Positions 43,298 through 52,773 of a DNA stretch of 64,000 nucleotides are shown here, one piece after another (position 1 is the first letter of the stretch; each line of letters opens with the position of its first letter). The notes under the pieces are model-generated. The model had not been told where the DNA came from. It made no database searches and worked only from the letters and a program-made list of their open reading frames with translations. Position numbers and translations under genes: made by a program. The stretch is from Streptomyces sp. SID486 (GTDB lineage Bacteria; Actinomycetota; Actinomycetes; Streptomycetales; Streptomycetaceae): positions 23,578 to 87,577 of the forward strand of contig NZ_WWJT01000404.1 in assembly GCF_009865385.1 (NCBI RefSeq), written 5' to 3'.

Positions 43298-44055
43298 GCG
43301 CGTACCACTTCCGTGCCGCCGCGCTCGATGGCGGCGGCGTCTTCCGGGCCCAGCCCGCTGTCGGTGATCAGCAGGTCGACATCGCTCAGGTCGCCGAAGC
43401 GGGCGAAGTGCTCCTGGCCGTGCTTGGCGGAGTCGGCCAGCAGCACCACCCGGCGGGCGGCGGCGACCGCGGCCCGCTTGACCGCGGCCTCGGCGAGGTC
43501 GGGGGTGGTCAGACCGTGCTCGCCGGAGAAGCCGTTGGCCGCGACGAACAGGACGTCGGCGCGGATCTCGCCGTACGCGCGGAGCGCCCAGGCGTCCACG
43601 GCGGCGCGCGTGCGATGCCGCACGCGCCCTCCGACCAGGTGGAGCTGGATGCCCGGGTGGTCGGCGAGGCGGGCGGCGATGGGCAGGCTGTGCGTGACGA
43701 CGGTGAGGGACGCCTCCAGCGGGATGGCGGCGGCGAGGCGGGCCACCGTCGTACCGGCGTCGAGGATCATCGTGCCTTCGGACGGCAGTTCGGCGAGGGC
43801 CACCTTGGCGATGCGGTCCTTCTCGTCGGCGGCGGTGGACTCGCGTTCCGTGAGGTCCGGCTCGAAGTCCAGGCGGCCGGCCGGGATGGCACCGCCGTGC
43901 ACCCGGCGGACGAGGCCGGCGCGGTCGAGGGCCTTCAGATCGCGGCGGATCGTCTCCGCGGTGACCTGGAACTCCTCGGCCAGGGACAGCACGTCCACCC
44001 GGCCGCCGTCACGGGCGAGCCGGAGGATCTCCTGCTGCCGTTCCGGTGCGTACAT
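43294..44055 (-). CDS. fruR: DeoR family repressor of the fructose operon
   Basis: 253 residues. N-terminal DeoR helix-turn-helix MYAPERQQEILRLARDGGRV .. FQVTAETIRRDLKALDRAGL, the VRRVHGGAIP wing, and the sugar-phosphate domain with ILDAGTTVARLA and FVAANGFSGEHGLTTPD. It should respond to fructose-1-phosphate and repress this operon. First gene of the operon, with a repeat-rich leader before it. Confidence 0.93.
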   Translation of the reverse strand: MYAPERQQEILRLARDGGRVDVLSLAEEFQVTAETIRRDLKALDRAGLVRRVHGGAIPAGRLDFEPDLTERESTAADEKDRIAKVALAELPSEGTMILDAGTTVARLAAAIPLEASLTVVTHSLPIAARLADHPGIQLHLVGGRVRHRTRAAVDAWALRAYGEIRADVLFVAANGFSGEHGLTTPDLAEAAVKRAAVAAARRVVLLADSAKHGQEHFARFGDLSDVDLLITDSGLGPEDAAAIERGGTEVVRA

Positions 44056-44340
44056 GTCCGCTCGCCTCCGCGTGCCGTCGTTCCGTCGTTCCGTCGGGTC
44101 CTGCGGTTCCGTCGGTCCTTCGGTTCCGTCGGTCCTTCGGTTCCGTGAGTTCCGTGAGTTCCGTCGGTTCCGTCGGTTCCTTTTGTCCCGTGGGTTCCGT
44201 GGGTTCCGTCGGCCGGATGCCCGATCGCTTCCGGGAATGCCCGAACGTGTGGTTTCAGCGGCAGGTTACGCCGCACCTCTCCCAAAGTAAACAGACTCGG
44301 ATCCAGATCGGGCACGAACGGACTTCCGGCGGCTGATCGG
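44056..44340 (-). repeat. tandem GGTTCCGTC array and promoter region of fruR
   Basis: Between 44085 and 44215, read on the plus strand, GGTTCCGTC and close variants recur more than ten times in steps of 9-15 bases. Being between the fruR start and the AT-richer segment AAAGTAAACAGA (44284-44295), the array would lie in the 5' leader. That AT-rich segment may be the operator or promoter. Confidence 0.65.
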
Positions 44341-44436
44341 CAGGCCAAGCGGCAACCTCCCCGCACGCGTGGCATGGCGAGGGCACCCGATCAGGCGCGG
44401 CACCCGGCCATGCGGCGCGCCGGTCTCCCGGACGCC

Positions 44437-44470
44437 GGTGAGCCCGGCACCATCCGGTGCCGGGCTCACC
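44437..44470. terminator. terminator of the MFS gene
   Basis: Perfect 15-bp stem GGTGAGCCCGGCACC and complement with tetraloop ATCC, about 94 bases after the stop. A second hairpin, GGTCCACGGA/TCCGTGGACC (44491-44527), lies between it and the gene. Confidence 0.85.
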
Positions 44471-44563
44471 CGTCCGTCCTCGTCGTACCCGGTCCACGGA
44501 ACCGAACGGCGGCCTGCTCCGTGGACCGGACGGGCCCCGGCCCGAGGGCCGGCCGGTACCCGG

Positions 44564-46147
44564 TCAGTGGACCAGCGCGGGCTCCTTCGTCGCCTCCGGC
44601 GTCTCCTGTTCGGCGCCCTCCACGTGCTGTGCCGGCCGCTTCGGCAGGGCGGACATCAGCAGGAAGATCACGCCCATGACCCCGGCGACGTACCACAGCG
44701 CGTGCTGGAAGGCGTGCACGAAGGCCGGGCCGACCTCGGCGAGGGCCAGCCGGTCACCGATCTGCCCGAAGAAGACCACCGACACCAGGCCCAGACCGAG
44801 CGCGTTGCCCATCTGCTGCACCGTGTTGATCAGCCCGGACGCGGAACCGGCGTGCTCCCGCGGCACCTCGGAGAGCACGGCGTCGGTCAGCGGCGCGACG
44901 ATCAGCCCCATCCCGAGACCCATCACGACCAGCGGCAGGGCCATCTGCCAGGAGGCGATGGCGAGGCCGTAGCGGTGGGCCTCCCACAGGTAGATCAGCA
45001 CACCCACGCCCATCACCAGCGCGCCCGCCTGGAGCACCTTCCGGCCGAACCGCGGGACCAGCTGCTGCACCGACAGCCCCGCCGCCACGGACACCGCGAT
45101 CGAGAACGGCACCCCGGTCAGCCCGGCCCGCAGCGGGCTCCAGCCCAGACCGATCTGCATGTACAGCGTCCAGACCAGGAAGAAGATGCCGAGCGCGACA
45201 CCGAAGACGGTCTGCACGGCGATGCCCGCAGCGAAGCTCTTCACTCGGAAGAGGGACAGTTCGATGAGCGGGGAACCGTCCCTGGCCGCCTTCCGTTTTT
45301 CGTACGACACCAGAACCGCGAAGACGACGAGCGCACCGGCCATGCAGACGTGACCCCACAGCGGCCAGCCCAGCTCGCGTCCACGGGTGAGCGGATAGAG
45401 CAGCATCAGCAGGCCCAGCGAGACCAGGGTGACACCGACGAGGTCCAGCTTCAGCGCCTTGGGGGCCTTCGACTCGGTGATGAAGCGGCGGCCCAGGATC
45501 AGGGCCAGGACGCCGACAGGGAGGTTGATGAGGAAGATGGGGCGCCATTCGAGGCCGAACAGGTTCCACTCCGTCAGCAGTGCGCCCAGCAGCGGACCGG
45601 AGACCGCGCCGAGACCCACGATCGCACCGAACAGACCGAACACCTTGCCGCGTTCGTGGGCGGGGAAGGTGGCGTGCACGATCGACAGCACCTGCGGCAC
45701 CATCAGCGCGGCCATACCTCCCTGCAGCAGGCGGGAGGCGACCAGCATCTCCGGGTTCGCGGCGAAACCGCACAGAGCGGAGGCGAGGGTGAAGCCACCG
45801 ACACCGATGAGGAACAGCCGCTTGCGGCCGTGGATGTCACCGAGTCGTCCACCGGTGATCAGACCGGCGGCGAAGGCGAGGGCATAGCCGGCGGTTATCC
45901 ACTGGATCTGGCTGACCGAGGCGTGGGCGGTCCGCTCGATGGACGGGATGGCGATGTTGACGATCGTGACGTCCACCAGGTCCATGAAGGCCGCGGCCAT
46001 CACGATGGCCAGAGCCAGCCAGCGGGCTCGGTCCGGAACCGGTTCGGTGAGCGCCGCGGGGGCGCCGGGACGCCGGGGGTCCGTCCCCTTCGGCTGGTCG
46101 TGCGGTTCCCGGCGTTCCTGGGAGTCGGTGCGGTCGTTCGGAGTCAT
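44564..46147 (-). CDS. DHA2-type MFS multidrug exporter
   Basis: 527 residues, 14 helices. Motif C-like DVTIVNIAIPSIERTA in helix 1 (the DHA2 acidic Asp), GGRLGDIHGRKRLFLIG in loop 2-3, and GAIVGLGAVSGPLLGALL in helix 5 (motif C, drug/H+ antiporters). Exports cationic or lipophilic drugs. The 35-residue head is polar. It faces a WYL regulator across 62 bases, the likely controller. Confidence 0.92.
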   Translation of the reverse strand: MTPNDRTDSQERREPHDQPKGTDPRRPGAPAALTEPVPDRARWLALAIVMAAAFMDLVDVTIVNIAIPSIERTAHASVSQIQWITAGYALAFAAGLITGGRLGDIHGRKRLFLIGVGGFTLASALCGFAANPEMLVASRLLQGGMAALMVPQVLSIVHATFPAHERGKVFGLFGAIVGLGAVSGPLLGALLTEWNLFGLEWRPIFLINLPVGVLALILGRRFITESKAPKALKLDLVGVTLVSLGLLMLLYPLTRGRELGWPLWGHVCMAGALVVFAVLVSYEKRKAARDGSPLIELSLFRVKSFAAGIAVQTVFGVALGIFFLVWTLYMQIGLGWSPLRAGLTGVPFSIAVSVAAGLSVQQLVPRFGRKVLQAGALVMGVGVLIYLWEAHRYGLAIASWQMALPLVVMGLGMGLIVAPLTDAVLSEVPREHAGSASGLINTVQQMGNALGLGLVSVVFFGQIGDRLALAEVGPAFVHAFQHALWYVAGVMGVIFLLMSALPKRPAQHVEGAEQETPEATKEPALVH

Positions 46148-46209
46148 GCGAGGAGGCTAGGACCCCACTAGGTCAGATCGTGTCCTATATCTGCGGCATC
46201 CTCGTACGC

Positions 46210-47223
46210 ATGACGACGGACACCCCGGCCCGGCTGCTCCAGCTTCTCTCCCTTCTCCAGACGCCCCGCGAGTGGCCCGGCGGCGAGCTGGCCGGACGGC
46301 TCGGTGTGTCCCGCCGTACCGTGCGGCGGGACATCGACCGGCTGCGGGAGCTGGGCTATCCGGTGCAGGCCACGAAGGGCGCTGACGGTGGGTACCGGCT
46401 GGTGGCGGGCAAGGCCATGCCACCGCTGGTGCTGGACGACGAGGAGGCGGTCGCCATCGCGGTAGGGCTGCGCGCCGGTGCCGGGCACGCGGTGGAAGGG
46501 GTGGACGAGGCGTCCGTCCGGGCCCTGGCCAAGCTGGAGCAGGTGCTGCCCTCCCGGCTGCGCCACCGGGTCTCCACGCTGCAGGCCGCCACCACGCCGC
46601 TGACCAGCGGGGACGGGCCGAGCATCGCCCCGGAGACGCTGACCGTGATGGCGTCGACGGTCGCGGGACAGGAGCGGTTGCGGTTCGCCTACCGCGACAA
46701 GGACGGCAGCGCGTCCCGGCGGCAGACCGAACCGCACCGGCTGGTGTCGACGGGACGGCGCTGGTACCTGGTGGCGTACGACCTCGACCGGGACGACTGG
46801 CGCACCTTCCGGGTGGACCGGGTGAGCGAGCCGTTCGCCACCGGTGTCCGGTTCGCGCCGCGGGAGTTGCCGACGGGTAGCGCCGCCGAGTATCTGCGGC
46901 AGTCGATCCACCGGCGGCAGGAGACCTACACGTTCGAGGTGCGGTTCGCCGCGTCCGCCGAACAGGTCTCCGTGCGCATGCCCAGCGTGCTGGGAACACC
47001 TGAGGACGACGGCACGGGCGGCTGCGTCCTACGGGGCACCACTGGAGATCCCATGGAGTGGCTGGCGGTCCGGCTGGCGATGGCGGGATACGAGTTCACG
47101 GTCCACGCCCCGACGGAACTGGTCGCGAGCGTCGGAGAGTTGGGCGGACGCCTCAGCAGGGCGGCGGGCGGAGAACCCGGGGACGGCGGACATGACCCGA
47201 GGGCGACGGAGGGCATGGCCTGA
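46210..47223 (+). CDS. WYL-domain (YafY-type) transcription regulator
   Basis: 337 residues from ATG at 46210. Helix-turn-helix LLQLLSLLQTPREWPGGELA .. GVSRRTVRRDIDRLRELGYP (about 8-50), the wing GGYRL, then the WYL domain with HRLVSTGRRWYLVAYDLDRD (about 180-200) and a WCX-like C-terminal part. These bind ligands or nucleic acids and often repress a divergent gene. A gapped repeat TAGGAC/GTCCTA (46158-46187) lies in the 62-bp intergenic region. No ribosome site, so probably leaderless. The last 25 residues fall into a DNA repeat. Confidence 0.9.
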   Translation: MTTDTPARLLQLLSLLQTPREWPGGELAGRLGVSRRTVRRDIDRLRELGYPVQATKGADGGYRLVAGKAMPPLVLDDEEAVAIAVGLRAGAGHAVEGVDEASVRALAKLEQVLPSRLRHRVSTLQAATTPLTSGDGPSIAPETLTVMASTVAGQERLRFAYRDKDGSASRRQTEPHRLVSTGRRWYLVAYDLDRDDWRTFRVDRVSEPFATGVRFAPRELPTGSAAEYLRQSIHRRQETYTFEVRFAASAEQVSVRMPSVLGTPEDDGTGGCVLRGTTGDPMEWLAVRLAMAGYEFTVHAPTELVASVGELGGRLSRAAGGEPGDGGHDPRATEGMA

Positions 47224-47420
47224 GGGAGGAGGGCATGACCCGAGGGAGGAGGGCGTGGCCTGAGGGGGGTGAAGGGCATGGCTTGAGAGGGGGTTAAGGG
47301 CATGCCCCGAGGGAGTCGGCGCGCGAACGGCACCGGCCAGGCCAGACGGTCGGGCACCGGCCCCGGACACACGGTCGGGGGCACCGGCCTCGGACAGACG
47401 GTCGGGGACCTGCCCGGAGA
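47200..47420. repeat. two repeat arrays between the WYL and TetR genes
   Basis: 47200-47305: variants of GAGGGAGGAGGGCATGACC, about 5 copies, beginning inside the end of the WYL gene. 47325-47420: three copies of a unit of about 30 bases based on GGTCGGG-CACCGGCC-CGGACA. No terminator hairpin is clear. Confidence 0.7.
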
Positions 47421-47423
47421 GAG

Positions 47424-48224
47424 CTACTCCCGGGGCTCGCGCTCGCGAGTGTTCTCCGGTGTGCTCCACTCGAAGTCCCGCAAGGCGCGCAGGTTGCGTA
47501 CGGCCAGGGCCGCCGGGCCCTCGGGGCCGGTGGGCCGGGTGGTCGTGGCGGCCCATGACTCCACGGCCACCCGCACGGCGGCACCGGCCACGGCCGCGGC
47601 GAAACGGAGGTGCGGGGTGAGCTCGGCAGGGGTCGGTTCAGCGGGAGCCGGCTCTGCGGGGGCCGGCTCTGCGGGGGCCGGCTCGGCAGGAGTCGGTTCT
47701 CCGGGCGTGGACTCCGCAGGAGCGTTCTCTGCCGGTGCCTCCTCCCTCGCCGACAGGATCTCCGACAACGCACCCTCCGACGCCTGGCACACCTCGGCCC
47801 ACACCTTGCGCAGGGCCGGGCTGGTGTCGGCCAGGCGGATCAGGGTGCGCAGCCATTCCCAGGACGCGGCTGAGACGCCGAGGCCGGGAGTGAGCGTGTG
47901 ACGGATGGCGTGTTCCAGAGCCTGCGGGACAGACAGGTCGGCAGGGGCCGTGCGGACCGCCTCGATCCACCGCTGGGCACCGGCCGCGTAGAGGGGGGCC
48001 ACCGCCTCCTCCTTGGTGGCGAAGTAGCGGTAGAACGTGCGGGGTGCGATGCCCGCGGCCTGGGCGATGTCCTCGGCGCGGGTCGCCCGCAGGCCCTGCT
48101 GGACGAAGAGGGCTGCCGCCGCCCTGGCGATCTCCATACGGGTCTCGGCCTTCCGGCGCTCGGTGAGGGAGACCGGTGCGGGGGCGGAAAACAGCTGGTG
48201 GGCGGCGTTGGGGGTGGTGCTCAT
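47424..48224 (-). CDS. TetR family regulator with an inserted PAEP repeat
   Basis: 266 residues, long for TetR. Helix-turn-helix TRMEIARAAAALFVQQGLRA .. IAPRTFYRYFATKEE (about 28-75). The C-terminal helices are interrupted at about 165-200 by a low-complexity run (APAEPAPAEPAPAEPTPAEL) encoded by 15-base repeats (GCGGGGGCCGGCTCT) at 47640-47735. After it a further helix resumes (LRFAAAVAGAAVRVAVESWA). The target is unknown; it converges on the WYL gene. Confidence 0.88.
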   Translation of the reverse strand: MSTTPNAAHQLFSAPAPVSLTERRKAETRMEIARAAAALFVQQGLRATRAEDIAQAAGIAPRTFYRYFATKEEAVAPLYAAGAQRWIEAVRTAPADLSVPQALEHAIRHTLTPGLGVSAASWEWLRTLIRLADTSPALRKVWAEVCQASEGALSEILSAREEAPAENAPAESTPGEPTPAEPAPAEPAPAEPAPAEPTPAELTPHLRFAAAVAGAAVRVAVESWAATTTRPTGPEGPAALAVRNLRALRDFEWSTPENTREREPRE

Positions 48225-48545
48225 CTCGGCAGGCTATGCCCGTGTGACAGAATCTGCCATCCGGTGGTCCACCCCGGGGTTCAGGTACGGGGTGGGCCGC
48301 CGATCCAAGCGGGATCCGGCCTCCCGCCTCGGGGCCGCGCAGCCGTACCGGGACCCGATCCGCTTCCCCGCGTACGAACCCGAGGGCCGGCCCTCCGACG
48401 CCCCGGCCTCCTACGCCCCGGCCTCCTACGCCCGACTCTCTCAGGACGCCCCGAGCCCCCGACGGCCCGAACCCCCGAGCCCCGGCGGTTGGCTCCCTGA
48501 CGGCCCGCCTCCCAGCTGGCGAACCCCGGACACCCAGCCGCCGAG

Positions 48546-48663
48546 CCACCGGGCACAGAGCTGCCGAGCGCCGAACGCCGAGCCACCGGACACAGAGCTG
48601 CCGAGCGCCGAACGCCGAGTCACCGGGCACAGAGCTGCCGAGCGCCGAGCGCCGAGTCACCGG
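48546..48663. repeat. 37-bp tandem repeat, three copies
   Basis: Copies begin at 48546, 48583 and 48620, with a partial fourth at 48657. Each contains CACAGAGCTGCCGAGCGCCG; copies differ at only a few positions. Confidence 0.9.
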
Positions 48664-48722
48664 ACACCAAGCCGTCGGAATCCGAACCCCAAGGCCCACG
48701 CCACTCTCGGCATGAGAAAAAC

Positions 48723-48767
48723 AGCCGGACTCCGGCGCCCGGGGGGGGTGGGCGCCGAAGTCCGGCT
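48723..48767. terminator. hairpin with 18-bp stem and G-rich loop
   Basis: AGCCGGACTCCGGCGCCC pairs with its complement at 48750-48767 with one mismatch; the loop is a run of eight G plus GT. Another run of eight G follows near 48787. It is too far from hrdD to be its main terminator, and could end an unrecognised transcript. Confidence 0.6.
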
Positions 48768-49234
48768 CGGGAAGTCCCGGCGCCGGGGGGGGATTGCGTC
48801 GGGACATGGCTCACGTGGGGTCAGCCACTGCCGGCCGTCGGCCGGTATGCGCTGTATGAGGCTGTGCTGTGGGGGACCGTGCTGTATGGGGCTGTGCGAT
48901 GTGGGGGCTGTGCGGGTGTGCACTTGGGGAGTGCGGTCCGTTTCGCGGGGCCCTTTTCCGGGCTCGGAAGGGTTGTTCCCTCGGGCCCAGTGGTTGAAGC
49001 GACGGGACAGCGCCATGTTTGCGCCGTCTTTCGCCACCGGGCGTACGCACCGCGCGGGTGGGTCGTATCCGACCGTACCCGCACGAGAGGGACAGGATCC
49101 CGGTCGCCCGCTTGCCTCTCGGACACCCGCCGCCCGGACACCCCTCGCGCCCGCGGCCCTGAACACCCCTCAGGCGCCCGCGGCCCTGGACATCCCTCGG
49201 GCATCCGCCGCCCGCACACACACCCCCGGCACCC

Positions 49235-49261
49235 GCCGCCCGCCGTCCTCCGGCGGGCGGC
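49235..49261 (-). terminator. terminator of hrdD
   Basis: GCCGCCCGCCG/CGGCGGGCGGC, a perfect 11-bp stem with a 5-base loop, 20 bases after the hrdD stop. Confidence 0.75.
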
Positions 49262-49280
49262 TCACGGAGCCTCGTGTGCG

Positions 49281-50279
<999 letters not shown>

Positions 50280-50386
50280 GCGTGCTCCCTTGCGATGGTG
50301 GGCTGGCGGGTGGTCCTGGTGAACGCTCGGCTCTGCTGGGGATCGTCTCTGGGACTCTCTCCGAGTGCCCGGCATCCGTGGGAAAC

Positions 50387-50413
50387 AACGACTGGAATCC
50401 GGACAGAATTCCC
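50387..50413 (-). promoter_or_regulatory. sigma-R-type promoter of hrdD
   Basis: On the reverse strand GGGAAT (50413-50408), 17 bases, then CGTT (50390-50387). This is the GGAAT-N18-GTT pattern of SigR, the redox-stress sigma factor. The transcript would start near 50380 with a leader of about 100 nt. Confidence 0.8.
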
Positions 50414-50472
50414 AACCCACCCCCCAATTTTTCTGATCATGCAGTACCCTGTCGGCCACCCTGGGAGGCAAG

Positions 50473-51012
50473 ATGCCGTCGGAACGTGCTGAGGTGCAGG
50501 TCAGGGCGGGAGTCGAGGGTGACCTCAGCGCCCTCACAGCGATCTACAACCACTACGTTCGTGAGACGGCCATCACATTCGACACCGCGATCTTCACTCC
50601 GGCGGAGCGGCGCCCCTGGCTGCTCTCCCACCCGGAAGACGGCCCGCACCGGCTGATGGTTGCCACGGACACGACCTCACAGGAGATTCTCGGGTACGCC
50701 ACAGCCGGCCCTTACCGGCCGAAGCCGGCGTACGCGACATCCGTGGAGACATCCGTGTACGTCGCCCCGGACTCACGCACAGGAGCCACCACCGGCCGGC
50801 GCGGGATCGGCACGGCACTCTACGCCGCCCTGTTCGAGGCACTGGCCGGACAGGACGTGCACCGCGCCTACGCCGGGATCGCCCAGCCCAACGAGGCGTC
50901 CACCCGGCTTCACGTCCGCTTCGGCTTCCGTCATGTGGGCACGCACCGCGAGGTCGGCCGCAAGTTCGGCCGCTACTGGGACGTGGCCTGGTACGAGAAG
51001 GACCTCGGCTGA
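50473..51012 (+). CDS. phosphinothricin-acetyltransferase-like GNAT enzyme
   Basis: 179 residues. TAIYNHYVRETAITFDT at the head, SVYVAPDSRTGATTGRRGIGTALYAALFEAL with the acetyl-CoA loop, then AYAGIAQPNEASTRLHVRFG and HVGTHREVGRKFGRYWDVAWYE, the block order of Pat/Bar and MddA-type enzymes. It acetylates methionine sulfone/sulfoximine or phosphinothricin-like amines; detoxification is inferred. ATG at 50473 with GGGAGG. It is divergent from hrdD. Confidence 0.9.
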   Translation: MPSERAEVQVRAGVEGDLSALTAIYNHYVRETAITFDTAIFTPAERRPWLLSHPEDGPHRLMVATDTTSQEILGYATAGPYRPKPAYATSVETSVYVAPDSRTGATTGRRGIGTALYAALFEALAGQDVHRAYAGIAQPNEASTRLHVRFGFRHVGTHREVGRKFGRYWDVAWYEKDLG

Positions 51013-51045
51013 GCCGGGCGCCCGTGCGCCCCGCCGCAGGACGAC

Positions 51046-51174
51046 GGCCCCGCATGCGCCACACCCGAAACCGGCCCCGCAGGCGCCACAGCCGGAACCT
51101 TCCTCGCAGGCGCCACACCGGGAACAGACCCCGCATGCGCCACAGCCGGAACCGGCCCCGCAGGCACTCCGCCT
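51046..51174. repeat. 27-bp tandem repeat after the acetyltransferase gene
   Basis: Copies start at 51046, 51073, 51100 and 51127, with a partial fifth. Core CCCCGCATGCGCCACA or CCCCGCAGGCGCCACA. It fills most of the gap to the convergent dioxygenase gene. Confidence 0.88.
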
Positions 51175-51234
51175 CGCACCGGCCCCTCCCCCGGCCCCTC
51201 GGCCGCCCACCTAAGCCGGGGGGCGGGCGGCCTC

Positions 51235-52026
51235 TCACCCGAACTGCACCGACCGCTTCGCCATCCCCATCCAGAACCCGTCGATCACCGATTTCTGCGC
51301 GTCCGGCTCGCCGCCCGCCTCCGCCGCGCCCATGGTCACGAAGAGCGGGGCGAAGTGTTCGGTGCGCGGATGGGCGTAGCGGCCGGCGGGGGCTTTGTCC
51401 AGGAAGTCGAGCAGGGCGTCCCAGTCGCGGGACTCCAGGGCGCGCCGGCCCCAGTCGTCGAACTCGGACGACCAGGAGGGCACGCCGCCTCCGGTGTGCC
51501 GCAGTGCGGCCAGGTTGTGGGTGAAGAAGCCGGAGCCCACGATCAGTACGCCCTCGTCGCGCAGCGGGGCCAGCCTGCGGCCGATGCCCATGAGGCGGAC
51601 CGGGTCGAGGGTGGGCAGGGAGATCTGAAGGACGGGGATGTCGGCGTCCGGGTACATCTCGACGAGGGGGACATAGGCGCCGTGGTCGAGACCCCGGTCG
51701 GGAATGTCCTGGACGGGGGTGCCGGGGGCGCGCAGCAGCTTGCGGACGGAGTCGGCGAGCGCGGGGGCGCCGGGAGCGGCGTACCGGACCCGGTAGTAGC
51801 GCTCGGGGAAGCCCCAGAAGTCGTGGACGAGCGGGACGGTCTCGACCGCGCCGAGGGCGAGCGGCGCCTCCTCCCAGTGCGCGGAGACCATGAGGATCGC
51901 GGTGGGGCGGGGCAGGTCGGCAGACCAGGCGGCGAGCTGGCCGGGCCACACCGGGTCGTCGGCGAGGGGCGGTGCGCCATGGCTGAGGTACAGCGCGGGC
52001 ATGCGCTCCTGGGGGGTGACGGTCAT
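51235..52026 (-). CDS. class III extradiol dioxygenase (4,5-DOPA dioxygenase family)
   Basis: 263 residues. Metal and active-site histidines in ALYLSHGAPPLA (His about 16), MVSAHWEEAPLALG, FYH-like LVHDFWGFPERYY, GLDHGAYVPLVEMYPDADIP and FFTHNLAALR. The family (YgiD/DODA) opens catechol rings using Zn or Fe. Substrate is unproven. It is divergent from a MarR gene that probably controls it, in the manner of quinone- or catechol-sensing MarR pairs. Confidence 0.92.
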   Translation of the reverse strand: MTVTPQERMPALYLSHGAPPLADDPVWPGQLAAWSADLPRPTAILMVSAHWEEAPLALGAVETVPLVHDFWGFPERYYRVRYAAPGAPALADSVRKLLRAPGTPVQDIPDRGLDHGAYVPLVEMYPDADIPVLQISLPTLDPVRLMGIGRRLAPLRDEGVLIVGSGFFTHNLAALRHTGGGVPSWSSEFDDWGRRALESRDWDALLDFLDKAPAGRYAHPRTEHFAPLFVTMGAAEAGGEPDAQKSVIDGFWMGMAKRSVQFG

Positions 52027-52091
52027 CGCGGCGGCTCCTGACGATCCCAGATGCTTTAACTCTCAAGTTCTACCGCGAAACCCTACCCCTC

Positions 52092-52103
52092 ACTTGTTCA
52101 AGT
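52092..52103. promoter_or_regulatory. candidate MarR operator
   Basis: ACTTG-TT-CAAGT, a perfect dyad in the 107-bp DODA/MarR intergenic region. A second, weaker AACT-CTCA-AGTT lies at 52058-52069 and TCAAGTT recurs at both. One site sits near each gene start. Confidence 0.6.
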
Positions 52104-52133
52104 TTCAAGGAGATGGCTCGTACAGTGGGACAT

Positions 52134-52643
52134 ATGAACACGGCACCGGACTCCGCCGCGGGGCACCGCTGGCTCACCGACGAGGAACAGCGCGTCTGGC
52201 GCTCCTACCTGCACGCCACCACCCTGCTGGAGGACCACCTCGACCGGCAGCTGCAGCGGGACGCGGGCATGCCGCACATCTACTACGGCCTTCTCGTCAG
52301 CCTCGCCGAGGCGCCGCGCCGTCGGCTGCGGATGACCGAGCTGGCCATGAAGGCGAAGATCACCCGCTCCCGGCTCTCGCACGCCGTCGCCCGGCTGGAG
52401 AAGAACGGCTGGGTGCGCCGCGAGGACTGCTCCTCCGACAAGCGCGGCCAGTTCGCCGTCCTCACCGAGGCGGGCTTCGAGGTCCTGCGGCATACCGCGC
52501 CCGGCCATGTGACCGCCGTACGGCAGGCGCTGTTCGAGCGGCTCAGCCCCGAACAGCAGAAGGCCCTCGGCGAGATCATGGAGATCGTCGCCGAGGGCCT
52601 CCAGCCCGAGGAAGCGGGTGCGGACCTGCCCTGGCTCCGCTAG
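52134..52643 (+). CDS. MarR family regulator
   Basis: 169 residues from ATG at 52134. Winged helix: YYGLLVSLAEAPRRRLRMTE, AMKAKITRSRLSHAVARLEK (recognition), NGWVRREDCSSDKRGQFAVL (wing with D-KR). One cysteine lies in the wing (EDCSSDKR), at a spot where redox-sensing members can carry one, so thiol sensing is possible but unproven. Likely represses the divergent dioxygenase gene. Confidence 0.9.
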   Translation: MNTAPDSAAGHRWLTDEEQRVWRSYLHATTLLEDHLDRQLQRDAGMPHIYYGLLVSLAEAPRRRLRMTELAMKAKITRSRLSHAVARLEKNGWVRREDCSSDKRGQFAVLTEAGFEVLRHTAPGHVTAVRQALFERLSPEQQKALGEIMEIVAEGLQPEEAGADLPWLR

Positions 52644-52688
52644 ACCGCCCGCCGGTCCGCCGGCCGGGTCACCGAGCGGACCGGGGGT

Positions 52689-52773
52689 GGATCACCGTAC
52701 GTGCTCAGTGGGCCACCACAGGCACGGGGGCGGATCACCGTACGCGTGCTCAGTGGGCCACCACAGGCACGGG
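52689..52773. repeat. tandem duplication of the MFS gene 3' end
   Basis: GGATCACCGTAC .. GTGCTCAGTGGGCCACCACA occurs at 52689-52728 and again at 52732-52773, differing by a 2-base insertion. The second copy contains the last codons and the stop of the MFS gene; the first is outside it. Confidence 0.85.

Larger units (their letters stand above)
48225..49234. other. 1-kb gene-poor stretch before the hrdD terminator
   Basis: No convincing gene in either direction: the open frames are Pro/Arg/Ser-rich and repeat-driven. From left to right it holds GGCCTCCTACGCCCC twice in a row (near 48408), a 37-bp array (listed separately), a hairpin with two runs of eight G, GCTGTATGGGG-like repeats (48845-48920), and CACCCCTC/GCGCCCGCGGCCCTG repeats (49135-49200). 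Confidence 0.6.

Noticed and set aside
48546..48663. 37-bp repeats as a CRISPR array
   Set aside because: Copies are adjacent without unique spacers and no cas genes are present.
51046..51174. 27-bp repeats as a CRISPR array
   Set aside because: No spacers between copies; a plain tandem repeat.
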